Positions 35,431-43,742 of a DNA stretch of 59,384 nt are shown here, in pieces. The position numbers and the translations under genes were made by a program. The stretch comes from Candidatus Methylomirabilis sp. (GTDB lineage Bacteria > Methylomirabilota > Methylomirabilia > Methylomirabilales > Methylomirabilaceae). The notes under the pieces were generated by a model, which saw nothing but the letters and a program-made list of their open reading frames with translations, was not told where the DNA came from and made no database searches. The DNA is taken from NCBI RefSeq assembly GCF_028716865.1, contig NZ_JAQUOY010000018.1:1-59384 (forward strand), given 5' to 3'. Position 1 is the first letter of the stretch. The number at the start of each line of letters is the position of its first letter.

Positions 35431-35832
35431 GTGAGCGGGGTGTATACCAGACGCGAGGCGATCGCCGCCGGCCTCCTTGGCGTCGCGGTTGCCGGCATTG
35501 TGTGGGGTCCCGTCATCCTCCGTCCGTTCGGCTCTGCCCCCGCCATTGATCTTCGAACACTCCATCTTCAGGAAGATCGGCCTGCTGTGCAGGCCCACCC
35601 GTCGTCGTCGGCCAGAGTCGCAAAGGCGAAACCGACCAGCCGGGTGGACATTAATCATGCGGATGCCGCAACGCTTCAGACGCTGCCAGGGATCGGTCCG
35701 ACACTGGCCCAGCGGATTATCACTTATCGGAAGGACCATGGTCGCTTTACAGACGCTGACGGCCTGATGGAGGTTGAAGGGATCGGTCCGGGACGATTTG
35801 AGAAGCTTGAGCCCTGGATCGAGGCGCGCTGA
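35431..35832 (+). CDS. ComEA-type helix-hairpin-helix protein
   Basis: A 133-residue protein with an N-terminal membrane segment (IAAGLLGVAVAGIVWGPVIL) and a C-terminal double helix-hairpin-helix: VDINHADAATLQTLPGIGPTLAQRIITYRKDHGRFTDADGLMEVEGIGPGRFEKL. This is the ComEA DNA-receptor architecture of competence systems. It starts with GTG right after the lysC stop and is followed by scpA after four bases. No other competence genes lie near, so it may have a different DNA-binding role. Confidence 0.87.
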   Translation: MSGVYTRREAIAAGLLGVAVAGIVWGPVILRPFGSAPAIDLRTLHLQEDRPAVQAHPSSSARVAKAKPTSRVDINHADAATLQTLPGIGPTLAQRIITYRKDHGRFTDADGLMEVEGIGPGRFEKLEPWIEAR

Positions 35833-35835
35833 GCG

Positions 35836-36573
35836 ATGAGTTATCGCGTTCGCTTGGAGATGTTTGAGGGCCCCCTGGATCTCTTGCTCTATCTGATTCA
35901 GGTGAACGAGATCGACATCTACGATATCCCCATTGCCAAGATTACCCAGGAATACCTGGGATGCTTGGCCCGGATGGAGGAGCTGGATCTGAAGGTCGCC
36001 GGAGAGTTCCTGGTACTGGCTGCCACGCTCATCCATATTAAGTCGAAGATGCTGATCCCGGTGCAGGAGTTGGAAGCAGAGGGGGTGTCTGCGGAAGACC
36101 CGCGACAGGAGTTGGTGGAACGCCTCCTGGAGTACAGGCGGTTCAAGGAGGCGGCTATGGAGTTTGAGGAGCTGGAGGCAGGGCAGGCGCTGCTCTATGG
36201 CAGGCCTGGTGATCTTTCAGTTCCGATCGTCGAGGGCCCCCTTGAGGTCAGTCTCTCTGCGCTGCTCCGCGCGTTCATGGCGGTCATGCAGCGAGCGCCA
36301 GAGACGATGGCTGTCGAAATTACTCCGGAAACGATCAACGTGGGAGAGCGAATGGTGGCGGTGTTGGATCGGTTGACCCTTCAGAGTCCGGTACCGTTCC
36401 TGGCCCTGTTCGAGGGGGTAACGACGCGCGCGCTATTAATTGCCACCTTCCTTGGGCTGCTCGAGCTATTGCGTCGGGGCCTGGTGCGGGCCAGACAATC
36501 GGAGCCTGGGAGCGAGATTACGATCTATCGAACTGTAGAAACGGCGGTGGGGGCTGATGGACACCAAGGCTGA
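35836..36573 (+). CDS. scpA: Segregation and condensation protein A
   Basis: ScpA is the kleisin of the SMC-ScpA-ScpB condensin that organises the chromosome. The N-terminus YRVRLEMFEGPLDLLLYLIQVNEIDIYDIPIAKITQEYL is diagnostic. The C-terminal winged helix binds the SMC head. It has 245 residues and overlaps scpB by 17 bases, so they are translationally coupled; smc is not in the window. Confidence 0.95.
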   Translation: MSYRVRLEMFEGPLDLLLYLIQVNEIDIYDIPIAKITQEYLGCLARMEELDLKVAGEFLVLAATLIHIKSKMLIPVQELEAEGVSAEDPRQELVERLLEYRRFKEAAMEFEELEAGQALLYGRPGDLSVPIVEGPLEVSLSALLRAFMAVMQRAPETMAVEITPETINVGERMVAVLDRLTLQSPVPFLALFEGVTTRALLIATFLGLLELLRRGLVRARQSEPGSEITIYRTVETAVGADGHQG

Positions 36574-37150
36574 TCTCAGCTCGCTTGGGGTTCTTGAGGC
36601 TTTACTGTTTGTCTCCGAGGAACCGCTGTCACTGGAACGGATCGAGGAACTGCTCGACGGATGCTCAAGGGCAGAGGTAAACCGGTTGCTCGCCGACTTG
36701 CAGGAAAGATGCCGGGATCGGGATCGAGGAGTAGTCGTGACCGAGGTTGCCGGGGGCTATCGCCTGACAACCAAACCCGAGGCGGCCCCGTGGATCCAGC
36801 GGCTTCGTGGATCCAAACCGGCCAGGCTATCCAGGGCCGCGCTCGAGACCCTGGCCATCATTGCCTATAAGCAGCCGATCACAAAGCCGGAGGTCGAGGT
36901 GATCCGAGGGGTCATGGTGGACGGGGTGTTAAAGACCCTCGTAGAGCGGGATCTGGTCCGGATTCTTGGACGGAAGGCGGAGGTGGGCAGGCCGATCCTG
37001 TATGGGACCAGCCGGTCCTTTTTGGAGTATTTTGGATTCAAAGATCTCTCTGAGCTGCCGACCCTGAAGGAGATTGAGACGCTGACCCCGAACGTAGTCG
37101 AGAAGGAGGCTTCGCACGAGGACGTTGATCAAACCGAAAAGACGGAATGA
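36557..37150 (+). CDS. scpB: Segregation and condensation protein B
   Basis: ScpB forms a dimer of tandem winged helices that binds ScpA. The 197-residue protein carries VLEALLFVSEEPLSLERIEELL, ALETLAIIAYKQPITKPEVEVIRGV and RKAEVGRPILYGTSRSFLEYFGF, the typical ScpB signatures. It overlaps scpA and is followed at once by rluB, the common scpA-scpB-rluB order. Confidence 0.95.
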   Translation: MDTKADLSSLGVLEALLFVSEEPLSLERIEELLDGCSRAEVNRLLADLQERCRDRDRGVVVTEVAGGYRLTTKPEAAPWIQRLRGSKPARLSRAALETLAIIAYKQPITKPEVEVIRGVMVDGVLKTLVERDLVRILGRKAEVGRPILYGTSRSFLEYFGFKDLSELPTLKEIETLTPNVVEKEASHEDVDQTEKTE

Positions 37151-37151
37151 G

Positions 37152-37937
37152 GTGACTGGCCGGCCTGTGCCGGCACGGCAGACAGGCGCTGAACAGGAAC
37201 GGCTGCAGCGGTATCTGGCCCGCGCCGGGATCAGCTCGCGCAGGAGCTGCGAGAGGCTGATCCTCGAAGGGAGGGTCAGTGTCAATGGGCGGGTCGTCAT
37301 CCAGCTTGGGACCAAGGTCTCACCGGGTTTCGATAAGGTGACGTGTGATGGCAGATCCGTCACACCCTCAGCCAGCCTCGTCTACCTCATACTGAATAAA
37401 CCGGCAGGCGTGCTGACCACCTTGTCCGATCCGCGAGGGCGACCCGTTATTCGTGATCTGTTGCCGCCACAGGGGCTGCCCAGGCTCTTTCCTGTCGGGC
37501 GTCTTGACTATCAGACAGAAGGACTCGTACTTCTGACAAACGATGGGACGCTTGCCTACGGGCTCATGCATCCCAGCTTCGAGGTCGAGAAGGAGTATCT
37601 TGCCAAGGTGCGTGGTTGCCCTACGCCCGCCGATCTGGTCAAGTTGAAGGCGGGGGTGATGTCGAAGGGGGAAAGACTACGGGCCACCCAAGCCAAGATC
37701 GTCAGTCGTGGGGTTGGTTCCGCATGGCTTAAACTTGTCGTACACGAGGGGCGGTATCACGAGATTCGACGGCTATGCGACGCCATCGGGTACCCGGTGC
37801 TGCGGCTCCAAAGGGTTCGCCTTGGGCCGATCGTTTTAGGGAAGCTGCCCAAAGGATACTGGCGACGACTTTCCCCCGTAGAGCTTACCAGCATGCGTCG
37901 CGCAGTGGAACGGAGCCATACGTGTGGGGACCAGTAG
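37152..37937 (+). CDS. rluB: 23S rRNA pseudouridine synthase RluB/RsuA family
   Basis: This enzyme converts uridines in rRNA (RluB modifies U2605 in E. coli 23S rRNA). The N-terminal S4 domain is QERLQRYLARAGISSRRSCERLILEGRVSVNG, and the catalytic motif is FPVGRLDYQTEGLVLLTNDG with the catalytic Asp. RsuA, RluB, RluE and RluF are not separable by eye. The GTG at 37152 follows the scpB stop by one base; an alternative TTG at 37125 would overlap scpB. Confidence 0.9.
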   Translation: MTGRPVPARQTGAEQERLQRYLARAGISSRRSCERLILEGRVSVNGRVVIQLGTKVSPGFDKVTCDGRSVTPSASLVYLILNKPAGVLTTLSDPRGRPVIRDLLPPQGLPRLFPVGRLDYQTEGLVLLTNDGTLAYGLMHPSFEVEKEYLAKVRGCPTPADLVKLKAGVMSKGERLRATQAKIVSRGVGSAWLKLVVHEGRYHEIRRLCDAIGYPVLRLQRVRLGPIVLGKLPKGYWRRLSPVELTSMRRAVERSHTCGDQ

Positions 37938-37977
37938 CGGAAAGTAGCGCACGCCCCCTGGAGGGCCGGAGAGCCGG

Positions 37978-39054
37978 ATGAAGATTACGAGGTTACGACA
38001 GAAGATCGATCAGATCGACTCCAAGATCATGTCGCTGCTTGGCGAGCGGGCCGAGGTGGTGTTCAGGATCGGACATGAAAAGGCAAAGGCGAATATGGAA
38101 CTGCACGTTCCACAGCGCGAGGAGGAGATCTTTGCTCGACTGATCCGGGAGAACACGGGTCGCTTTCCCGCTCACGCGATTCGACCTGTCTTTCGTGAGA
38201 TTATCTCAGCCTGTCGATCCCTGGAGGGTCCGTTAAAACTGGCCTACCTTGGCCCGGAGGGGACGTTTACTCACTTGGCCTGCGCGCGGCGGTTCGGGGT
38301 GTCGGCCCACTTTGTGCCGGTCCGCTCAATCGGTGATGTCTTTGTCGAAGTAGAGAAGGGAAATGTCGAGTACGGGGTGGTGCCGATCGAGAACTCTAGC
38401 GAAGGTGTGGTCAGCCATACCCTGGATATGTTTGTGGAGTCGGATCTGAAGATCTGTGGGGAGATTCTACTGGAGGTGTCTCATAGCCTCCTGTCCAAAT
38501 CAGGCGACTTGAAGAAGGTCAAAAAGGTCTATTCGCACCCGCATGCCTTCGCCCAGTGCAGGAAATGGCTGGAGGCGAATCTACCCCGAGTTCCGCTCTA
38601 TGAGGCTTCGAGTACGGCTGCGGCGGCGAAGCTCGCGACAAAGGAGCTGACAGCGGCTGCCATTGCGAGTGAACTGGCTGCCAGCCTGTATAAACTTAAC
38701 GTTATTTCTCGGAAAATAGAGGATACCTCTCGTAATTTCACACGATTCTTGATAATATGTCGGACCCAAACTGCACCCACTCGTCGCGATAAAACCTCCT
38801 TGATGTTCTCGATCAAAGATCGGGTCGGGGCACTCTATCGCATCCTTGAACCGTTCGCGAAGTATCAGATTAACCTGACCAAAGTCGAATCCCGGCCATC
38901 CAAGACCAAAGCCTGGGAGTACATTTTCTATTTGGACATTGAGGGACACGTTGCCGACGAACCCGTGAAGGCGGCGCTCGCACTCCTGCAGGAGGAGTGC
39001 CTCTTCCTGAAGGTCCTCGGCTCGTACCCCAGGGGCAACTCGATCGAGGCCTAG
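37978..39054 (+). CDS. pheA: Bifunctional chorismate mutase / prephenate dehydratase
   Basis: This 358-residue P-protein makes phenylpyruvate from chorismate in two steps. The AroQ chorismate mutase domain occupies residues 1-80 (ITRLRQKIDQIDSKIMSLLGER). The dehydratase domain has AYLGPEGTFTHLA and the catalytic TSRNFTRF. The C-terminal ACT domain (SIKDRVGALYRILEPFAKYQINLTKVESRP) with ESRP is the phenylalanine feedback site. hisC follows after 16 bases. Confidence 0.95.
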   Translation: MKITRLRQKIDQIDSKIMSLLGERAEVVFRIGHEKAKANMELHVPQREEEIFARLIRENTGRFPAHAIRPVFREIISACRSLEGPLKLAYLGPEGTFTHLACARRFGVSAHFVPVRSIGDVFVEVEKGNVEYGVVPIENSSEGVVSHTLDMFVESDLKICGEILLEVSHSLLSKSGDLKKVKKVYSHPHAFAQCRKWLEANLPRVPLYEASSTAAAAKLATKELTAAAIASELAASLYKLNVISRKIEDTSRNFTRFLIICRTQTAPTRRDKTSLMFSIKDRVGALYRILEPFAKYQINLTKVESRPSKTKAWEYIFYLDIEGHVADEPVKAALALLQEECLFLKVLGSYPRGNSIEA

Positions 39055-39070
39055 GAGAACCGTCAGCGTC

Positions 39071-40168
39071 ATGGCCAAGTCGTTGGAAGAGCTTGCCTCT
39101 CCATATCTTCATGGACTTTTGCCTTACATCCCTGGGAAGCCTATTGGGGAGGTAGAGCGGGAGCTTGGGATCACAGGAGTCGTTAAGCTGGCGTCAAATG
39201 AGAACCCGCTGGGTCCTTCGCCGCTGGCGCTCTGCGCCCTCCGGGAAGCGCTGCCGGAGAGCCACCGCTATCCCGATGGTGGCGGCTATTACTTGAAGGG
39301 GAGGCTGGCTGCTTGCCTTGGGCTGACGCCAGGCCACCTGATCCTGGGGAACGGCTGTAACGAACTCCTGGAACTGATGGCCCGCGCCTTCCTGCTTCCT
39401 GGAGACGAAGTCGTCATCGCCGATCCGGCCTTTGTCATCTACGGAATGCTGGCCCATCTGCAAGGGTGTACCACGGTCCGCGTACCGCTGAAGGCGTGGA
39501 CCCACGACCTTGAGGCCATGGCGAAGGCTGTCACCACCAGGACCAAGATGGTCTTTCTCGGTAATCCGAATAATCCCACCGGTACGGCGGTGAGACCAAC
39601 AGAGCTGAAGGCGTTTATGGACGCAGTCCCGGAAGAGGTCATTGTCGTCATCGATGAGGCGTATATCGAGTACGTCCCGCAAGAGCTGGTTCCGGATTCC
39701 CTTGGATACGTCCGGCAGGGGCGATGGGTGATCGTCCTTCGGACCTTCTCCAAAATTTATGGCTTGGCGGGACTGAGGATCGGATATGGGATGGCGCCGC
39801 CCTCGATGGTGGAACTCCTCGAACGGGTTCGCGCGCCTTTTAACGTCAATAGCCTGGCGCAGCGGGCTGCGCTGGCCGCCCTCGATGACCAAGCCCATCT
39901 ATCGAGCAGCCGACAGGTGAATGATCTGGGCAAGGCCTACCTGTCCGGTGAGTTGCATCGTCTTGGGCTTCAGTTCCCGCCGTCAGTAGCGAATTTCCTG
40001 CTGGTCGATCTGAAGCAGGACGGACGGGCCGTGGCCGATGCGCTGCTCCGAATGGGCGTCATCGTGCGCCCACTTCAGGGAGCATACCTGAAGACCCACA
40101 TCCGTGTGACCATCGGAACGCCCCCGGAGAACGAACGATTCATCCAGGCGCTCAAAGCCGTGCTCTAG
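39071..40168 (+). CDS. hisC: Histidinol-phosphate / aromatic aminotransferase
   Basis: This 365-residue class II PLP aminotransferase has the family motifs KLASNENPLGPSPLA, GNGCNELLE, NPNNPTGT, DEAYIEYV and FSKIYGLAGLRIGYG with the PLP Lys. It is annotated as HisC by sequence, but its position between pheA and (originally) aroF-tyrA suggests that it also, or mainly, transaminates phenylpyruvate and hydroxyphenylpyruvate. Its end at 40168 is followed by the repeat-rich junction to the restriction island. Confidence 0.93.
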   Translation: MAKSLEELASPYLHGLLPYIPGKPIGEVERELGITGVVKLASNENPLGPSPLALCALREALPESHRYPDGGGYYLKGRLAACLGLTPGHLILGNGCNELLELMARAFLLPGDEVVIADPAFVIYGMLAHLQGCTTVRVPLKAWTHDLEAMAKAVTTRTKMVFLGNPNNPTGTAVRPTELKAFMDAVPEEVIVVIDEAYIEYVPQELVPDSLGYVRQGRWVIVLRTFSKIYGLAGLRIGYGMAPPSMVELLERVRAPFNVNSLAQRAALAALDDQAHLSSSRQVNDLGKAYLSGELHRLGLQFPPSVANFLLVDLKQDGRAVADALLRMGVIVRPLQGAYLKTHIRVTIGTPPENERFIQALKAVL

Positions 40169-40199
40169 TCGGAGTGTGGTCTCCGTTCGTAACAGTGGA

Positions 40200-40225
40200 C
40201 TACCCCGCAGCAAGCCGCGGGGTAG
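40200..40225 (+). terminator. Perfect 9-bp hairpin after hisC
   Basis: CTACCCCGC (40200-40208), an 8-base loop and GCGGGGTAG (40217-40225) form a perfect stem 32 bases after the hisC stop. There is no T-run, so termination is possible but not clear. Confidence 0.45.
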
Positions 40226-40243
40226 CACCTTCTCTTCTAGCCC

Positions 40244-40308
40244 GTCATTCCGTGCTTGACACGGAATCCAGTCGGGCCCTCTGGATACCGGCTTCCGCCG
40301 GTATGACG
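40244..40308. repeat. GTCATTCC...GGAATGAC-type palindromic repeat, copy 1
   Basis: The element starts GTCATTCCGTGCTTGACACG then GAATCCAG and ends CTGGATACCGGCTTCCGCCG then GTATGACG; the two halves are inverted repeats with GTCAT/ATGAC ends. It belongs to the MITE/NEMIS-like dispersed repeats common in bacteria. A second copy lies at 48614-48702, on the other side of the restriction island. Confidence 0.75.
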
Positions 40309-40444
40309 AACTTGCGGCAAGCCGCGGCGAATGAACCCTCCCTGTAGATTCGAACGGATTACGTAAGGGGTCATTGCGAGGCCGACAACCTCGGCCGAAG
40401 CAAAAGGGGCGAGACTTCATCATGAAGAACCCGCAGCCACACGC

Positions 40445-42481
40445 ATGAAGCTCACACTCCAGCAACTTGAAGCCCATCTGTGGGGTGCGGCGAATATCCT
40501 GCGCGGCAAGACCGCGGGGCAGGACTACAAGAACTACATCTTGTCCCTGATGTTCTACAAGCGCCTCTGCGACCAGTGGGAGTGCGAGGCCGACGACGCC
40601 ATCACTGAGTTGGAGCGGCAGCAGGGCCGCGCCTTCAGCGAGAAAGAGAAGGCGGTCTTCCGCAAGCGCGGCGAGCACCGTTTCAAGATCCCGGACGCCT
40701 CGCGCTGGGGCGACGTGAAGGCCGCGTCGACGAACATCGGTGAGGTCCTAACGAAGGCGATGCGCGCCGTGGCCGACGCGAACGACGAACTCCGTGGCGT
40801 CTTCACCGTGGACTGGAACCAGCCTGCGCCCGACGGCTCCGGCAAGCCGCTCATCCCGAACGAGGTCGTCCACGCGCTCATCCAGCACTTCGATGAGCAC
40901 GATCTGTCGAACAAGAGCGTCCCGTCGGACGTCCTGGGCCGGGCCTACGAGTACCTCATTAAGATGTTCGCGGACGACGCGGGCGCCAAGGCGGGCGAGT
41001 TCTTCACGCCGCCGGAAGTCGTGGACACACTCGTGCGAATTCTCGAACCGCGCCCTGGCGACACGGTCTACGATCCCACGTCCGGTTCGCTCGGCATGCT
41101 GGTGCACACGGCCGACTACCTCCGCGAGCAGGGCCACCACGCCACGAGCGCCCGCTACTTCGCACAGGAGATGAATTGGGGCAACGCCGCCATCGGCAAG
41201 ATCAACTCCGTACTGCACGGCCTCGAAGCCAATATTAAGGCAGGCGCCAGCACGATCATCGACCCGCAGTTCCTCGAAGACGGGCGAGTGAAGAAGTTCT
41301 CGCTGGTCCTCGCCAATTTCCCGTTTTCCGACGAGTTCTGGTGGCTGAAGCCGGAGCAACAGACCGACGACAAGAAAAAGAAGGACAAGCTCAAGAAGGA
41401 GATCTTCGGCAAGGAGGGCTTCAAAGACCCGTTCGGCCGCTTCGGCCGCGGCACCGGCTTCAAGGCGCCTCCGGCCGGCTACGGTGACTACGCGTTCATC
41501 CTCCACATCCTGGCCTCGCTGACCGATGATGGCCGTGCCGGCATTGTCTGCCCGCAGGGCGTGCTCTTCCGCGGCCAGCCAGAGGTTGAGGAGGAGACGG
41601 GCGAGTTTGACGACGACGGCAACCCGAAGGTGAAGCGCCGTAAAGCCGATGACGAACACCTCATCCGCAAGGCGCTCCTCGAGTCGCGGCTGATCGACGC
41701 CGTGATTTCCCTCCCGCTCAACGTCTTCTATGGCGCCGGCGTTCCCGCGTGCCTGCTCATCCTCCGCAAGCAGCGTCCGGACGCGCGCCGTAACCACGTG
41801 TTGCTCCTCTACGCCGCGCGGCACTACCGGGAGCTCTCGGCACAGAACGAACTCCGTCCGCAGGACGTGATGCGGATGCTCGTCCACTATCACGCCTACG
41901 GGGACGCCGCAAAGGTGCCTGGCCTCGTGGCCGCGCACGGCGGGCGCATCTACAGGCAGATTGACCTGCGCGAGGAGGACGAAGTCGGACGGCTCGAGGC
42001 GGAATACCAGCCTCATGCCGACAAGCTGGCGGCGCTGGACGCCGAGCTTGCCGGGGCATGCATGCGGCGAAGTACAGCCAGGACGAAGGGCGAGAAGGCA
42101 AAGGCCGCGACCGCCCTCGCCAAAGTGGAGAAGCAGCGCGAGAAGATTGCCGCAAAGGTGGCCGAACGTGACGAGCGCATCGCCGAGGCGCGGCGCCGCG
42201 CCGAGGATGACCGCAAGGACGTGGCCGCGGTGGGCGATGAGATCCTCGCCCTCTACGCCGATCCGGACGAGTTGCTCAAGCATGCGCGCGTTGTTGGCTT
42301 CGCTGAAATTGAGGAGAACGAGTTCAACCTTAACATCCCGCGCTACGTAGATACGTTTGAGCCGGAGCCTAGGATCGAGGTCAAGGACGCGCTGAGGGCG
42401 CTCGCCGAGGCAGAGGCGGCGGCGAACAACGCCAGGGGGGAGCTATCGCGACTCGTGAAGGAAGCCGGCTATGCAGAATGA
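40445..42481 (+). CDS. hsdM: Type I restriction-modification system, methyltransferase subunit HsdM
   Basis: This 678-residue N6-adenine methyltransferase works with HsdS (specificity) and HsdR. The N-terminal helical domain (LWGAANILRGKTAGQDYKNYILSLMFYKRLCDQWE) is typical, then AGEFFTPPEVVDTLV, the SAM motif DPTSGSLGML (canonical DPxxGSGxxL) and the catalytic ANFPFSDEFWW (canonical NPPF). The C-terminal third has a long Arg/Glu/Ala coiled coil (residues ~520-600). The N-P-P-F core reading N-F-P-F is seen in some HsdM relatives but deserves a check. It overlaps hsdS by 11 bases. Confidence 0.94.
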   Translation: MKLTLQQLEAHLWGAANILRGKTAGQDYKNYILSLMFYKRLCDQWECEADDAITELERQQGRAFSEKEKAVFRKRGEHRFKIPDASRWGDVKAASTNIGEVLTKAMRAVADANDELRGVFTVDWNQPAPDGSGKPLIPNEVVHALIQHFDEHDLSNKSVPSDVLGRAYEYLIKMFADDAGAKAGEFFTPPEVVDTLVRILEPRPGDTVYDPTSGSLGMLVHTADYLREQGHHATSARYFAQEMNWGNAAIGKINSVLHGLEANIKAGASTIIDPQFLEDGRVKKFSLVLANFPFSDEFWWLKPEQQTDDKKKKDKLKKEIFGKEGFKDPFGRFGRGTGFKAPPAGYGDYAFILHILASLTDDGRAGIVCPQGVLFRGQPEVEEETGEFDDDGNPKVKRRKADDEHLIRKALLESRLIDAVISLPLNVFYGAGVPACLLILRKQRPDARRNHVLLLYAARHYRELSAQNELRPQDVMRMLVHYHAYGDAAKVPGLVAAHGGRIYRQIDLREEDEVGRLEAEYQPHADKLAALDAELAGACMRRSTARTKGEKAKAATALAKVEKQREKIAAKVAERDERIAEARRRAEDDRKDVAAVGDEILALYADPDELLKHARVVGFAEIEENEFNLNIPRYVDTFEPEPRIEVKDALRALAEAEAAANNARGELSRLVKEAGYAE

Positions 42482-43742
42482 CTGCTTTCCCGAAGCCGCC
42501 ACTGAATGGTCGAAGGCGTTTGTAGGTAGACTAGCTGACGTCAACCCGCGGTATCGAGTAAAGAAGGGAAGAGACTATCCCTTCATCGAAATGGCTGCGG
42601 TCGGTGAGAACTTCCGAGGCATCCTGAGCCTGGACAGCAGGATGCTCGAAGGCTCGGGACTGTCGCGCTTTCGGGTGGGCGACACGCTGTTCGCGAAGAT
42701 CACGCCGTGTCCGGAAAACGGGAAAGTGGCCTTCGTGTCCTATCTCCCGGACGATGTCGGTCTCGGTTCTACCGAGTTCATCGTTCTTTCCCCGCGTCCC
42801 GGGATCGATCCGCGTTTTCTCTATCACCTGGCGTGCTCACACCCCGTGCGGGGCCGTGCCGCCGCACGCATGGAAGGCTCAACGGGTCGTCAGCGAGTCC
42901 CCGAGGAAGTGTTCACCAGGCGCCTCCTTGTTCCGATTCCGAATTCGTTCGAGCAAGCCGCCATCGCCCGCATCCTCGACGCCGTGGACACGGCACTGGA
43001 GCGCACGCGCGCGGCGGTCGATCGGGCGCGGGAGCTCCGTCGTGGATTGCTCCAAGCTGCCTTCGAGTTCGTGAACTCACAGGAGCCGGAGCAAGACTCC
43101 GATTCAGGACGGATTCCTCGATCCTGGGACGCCATCAAAAGCAAACAAGCCTTTGTCATTGTCACGGGCGGGTGCAGCAGCGTCGATGCTTTAAGGTTGC
43201 CTCGGGACGGAGAGACTCCGGATTCATGGTTCATGAAGGTGGATGACTTCAACGCCCTCGCTAACCGTCGAACGATTGTCCAGACGAAGCTTGGGTTTCG
43301 TGAGGCCGACAATCGCCTCTTCAAGGTGCTTCCGCCTGGAACGCTGGTAATTGCGAAACGTGGCGCTGCCATTCTAAAGAACCGTGTCCGAATGACGGCC
43401 GTTCCGGTCGCGCTCGACCCAAACCTCATGGCGCTCCAGGTGCTACCAGGAATGCGGGCTGAGTTCCTGCGGTATCAGCTGGAGTGGCGCAATCTCTCGC
43501 GTTACGTCGAGGATTCCGGGGTACCGCAACTCAACAATAAAGATCTATACCCTCGGTACTTCCTGCGGGCGCCAGACGACCGCCAGCGGGAGATCATTGA
43601 GACTGTCGGGGCAGCGGAGGTGCTCGAACATGCCCTGATTGCAAAGTGCGATGCGTTCGAGGCGCTCAAGAAGTCCCTGATGTACGACCTTTTCACCGGC
43701 CGGGTCCGCGTGAGCAACGAAGCGAAGGCAGCCGCGTCATGA
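42471..43742 (+). CDS. hsdS: Type I restriction-modification system, specificity subunit HsdS
   Basis: HsdS recognises a bipartite DNA site through two target-recognition domains joined by coiled coils. The 423-residue protein shows TRD1 (residues ~10-165, GRLADVNPRYRVKKGRDYPFIEMAAVG), a first spacer helix (FEQAAIARILDAVDTALERTRAAVDRARELRRGLLQ), TRD2 (~205-370) and a second helix (RQREIIETVGAAEVLEHALIAKCDAFEALKKSLMYDLFTGR). The site cannot be predicted. It overlaps hsdM by 11 and hsdR by 4 bases. Confidence 0.93.
   Translation: MQNDCFPEAATEWSKAFVGRLADVNPRYRVKKGRDYPFIEMAAVGENFRGILSLDSRMLEGSGLSRFRVGDTLFAKITPCPENGKVAFVSYLPDDVGLGSTEFIVLSPRPGIDPRFLYHLACSHPVRGRAAARMEGSTGRQRVPEEVFTRRLLVPIPNSFEQAAIARILDAVDTALERTRAAVDRARELRRGLLQAAFEFVNSQEPEQDSDSGRIPRSWDAIKSKQAFVIVTGGCSSVDALRLPRDGETPDSWFMKVDDFNALANRRTIVQTKLGFREADNRLFKVLPPGTLVIAKRGAAILKNRVRMTAVPVALDPNLMALQVLPGMRAEFLRYQLEWRNLSRYVEDSGVPQLNNKDLYPRYFLRAPDDRQREIIETVGAAEVLEHALIAKCDAFEALKKSLMYDLFTGRVRVSNEAKAAAS

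Larger units (their letters stand above)
40169..40444. other. Repeat-rich junction between hisC and the restriction island
   Basis: No gene is seen. The stretch contains a hairpin (40200-40225), the first copy of the GTCATTCC repeat (40244-40308), and a palindromic GGTCATTGCGAGGCCGAC element near 40370. Confidence 0.6.

Noticed and set aside
40748-42283. 511-codon minus-strand frame inside hsdM
   Set aside because: It is antisense to a complete hsdM; long antisense frames are expected at high G+C.
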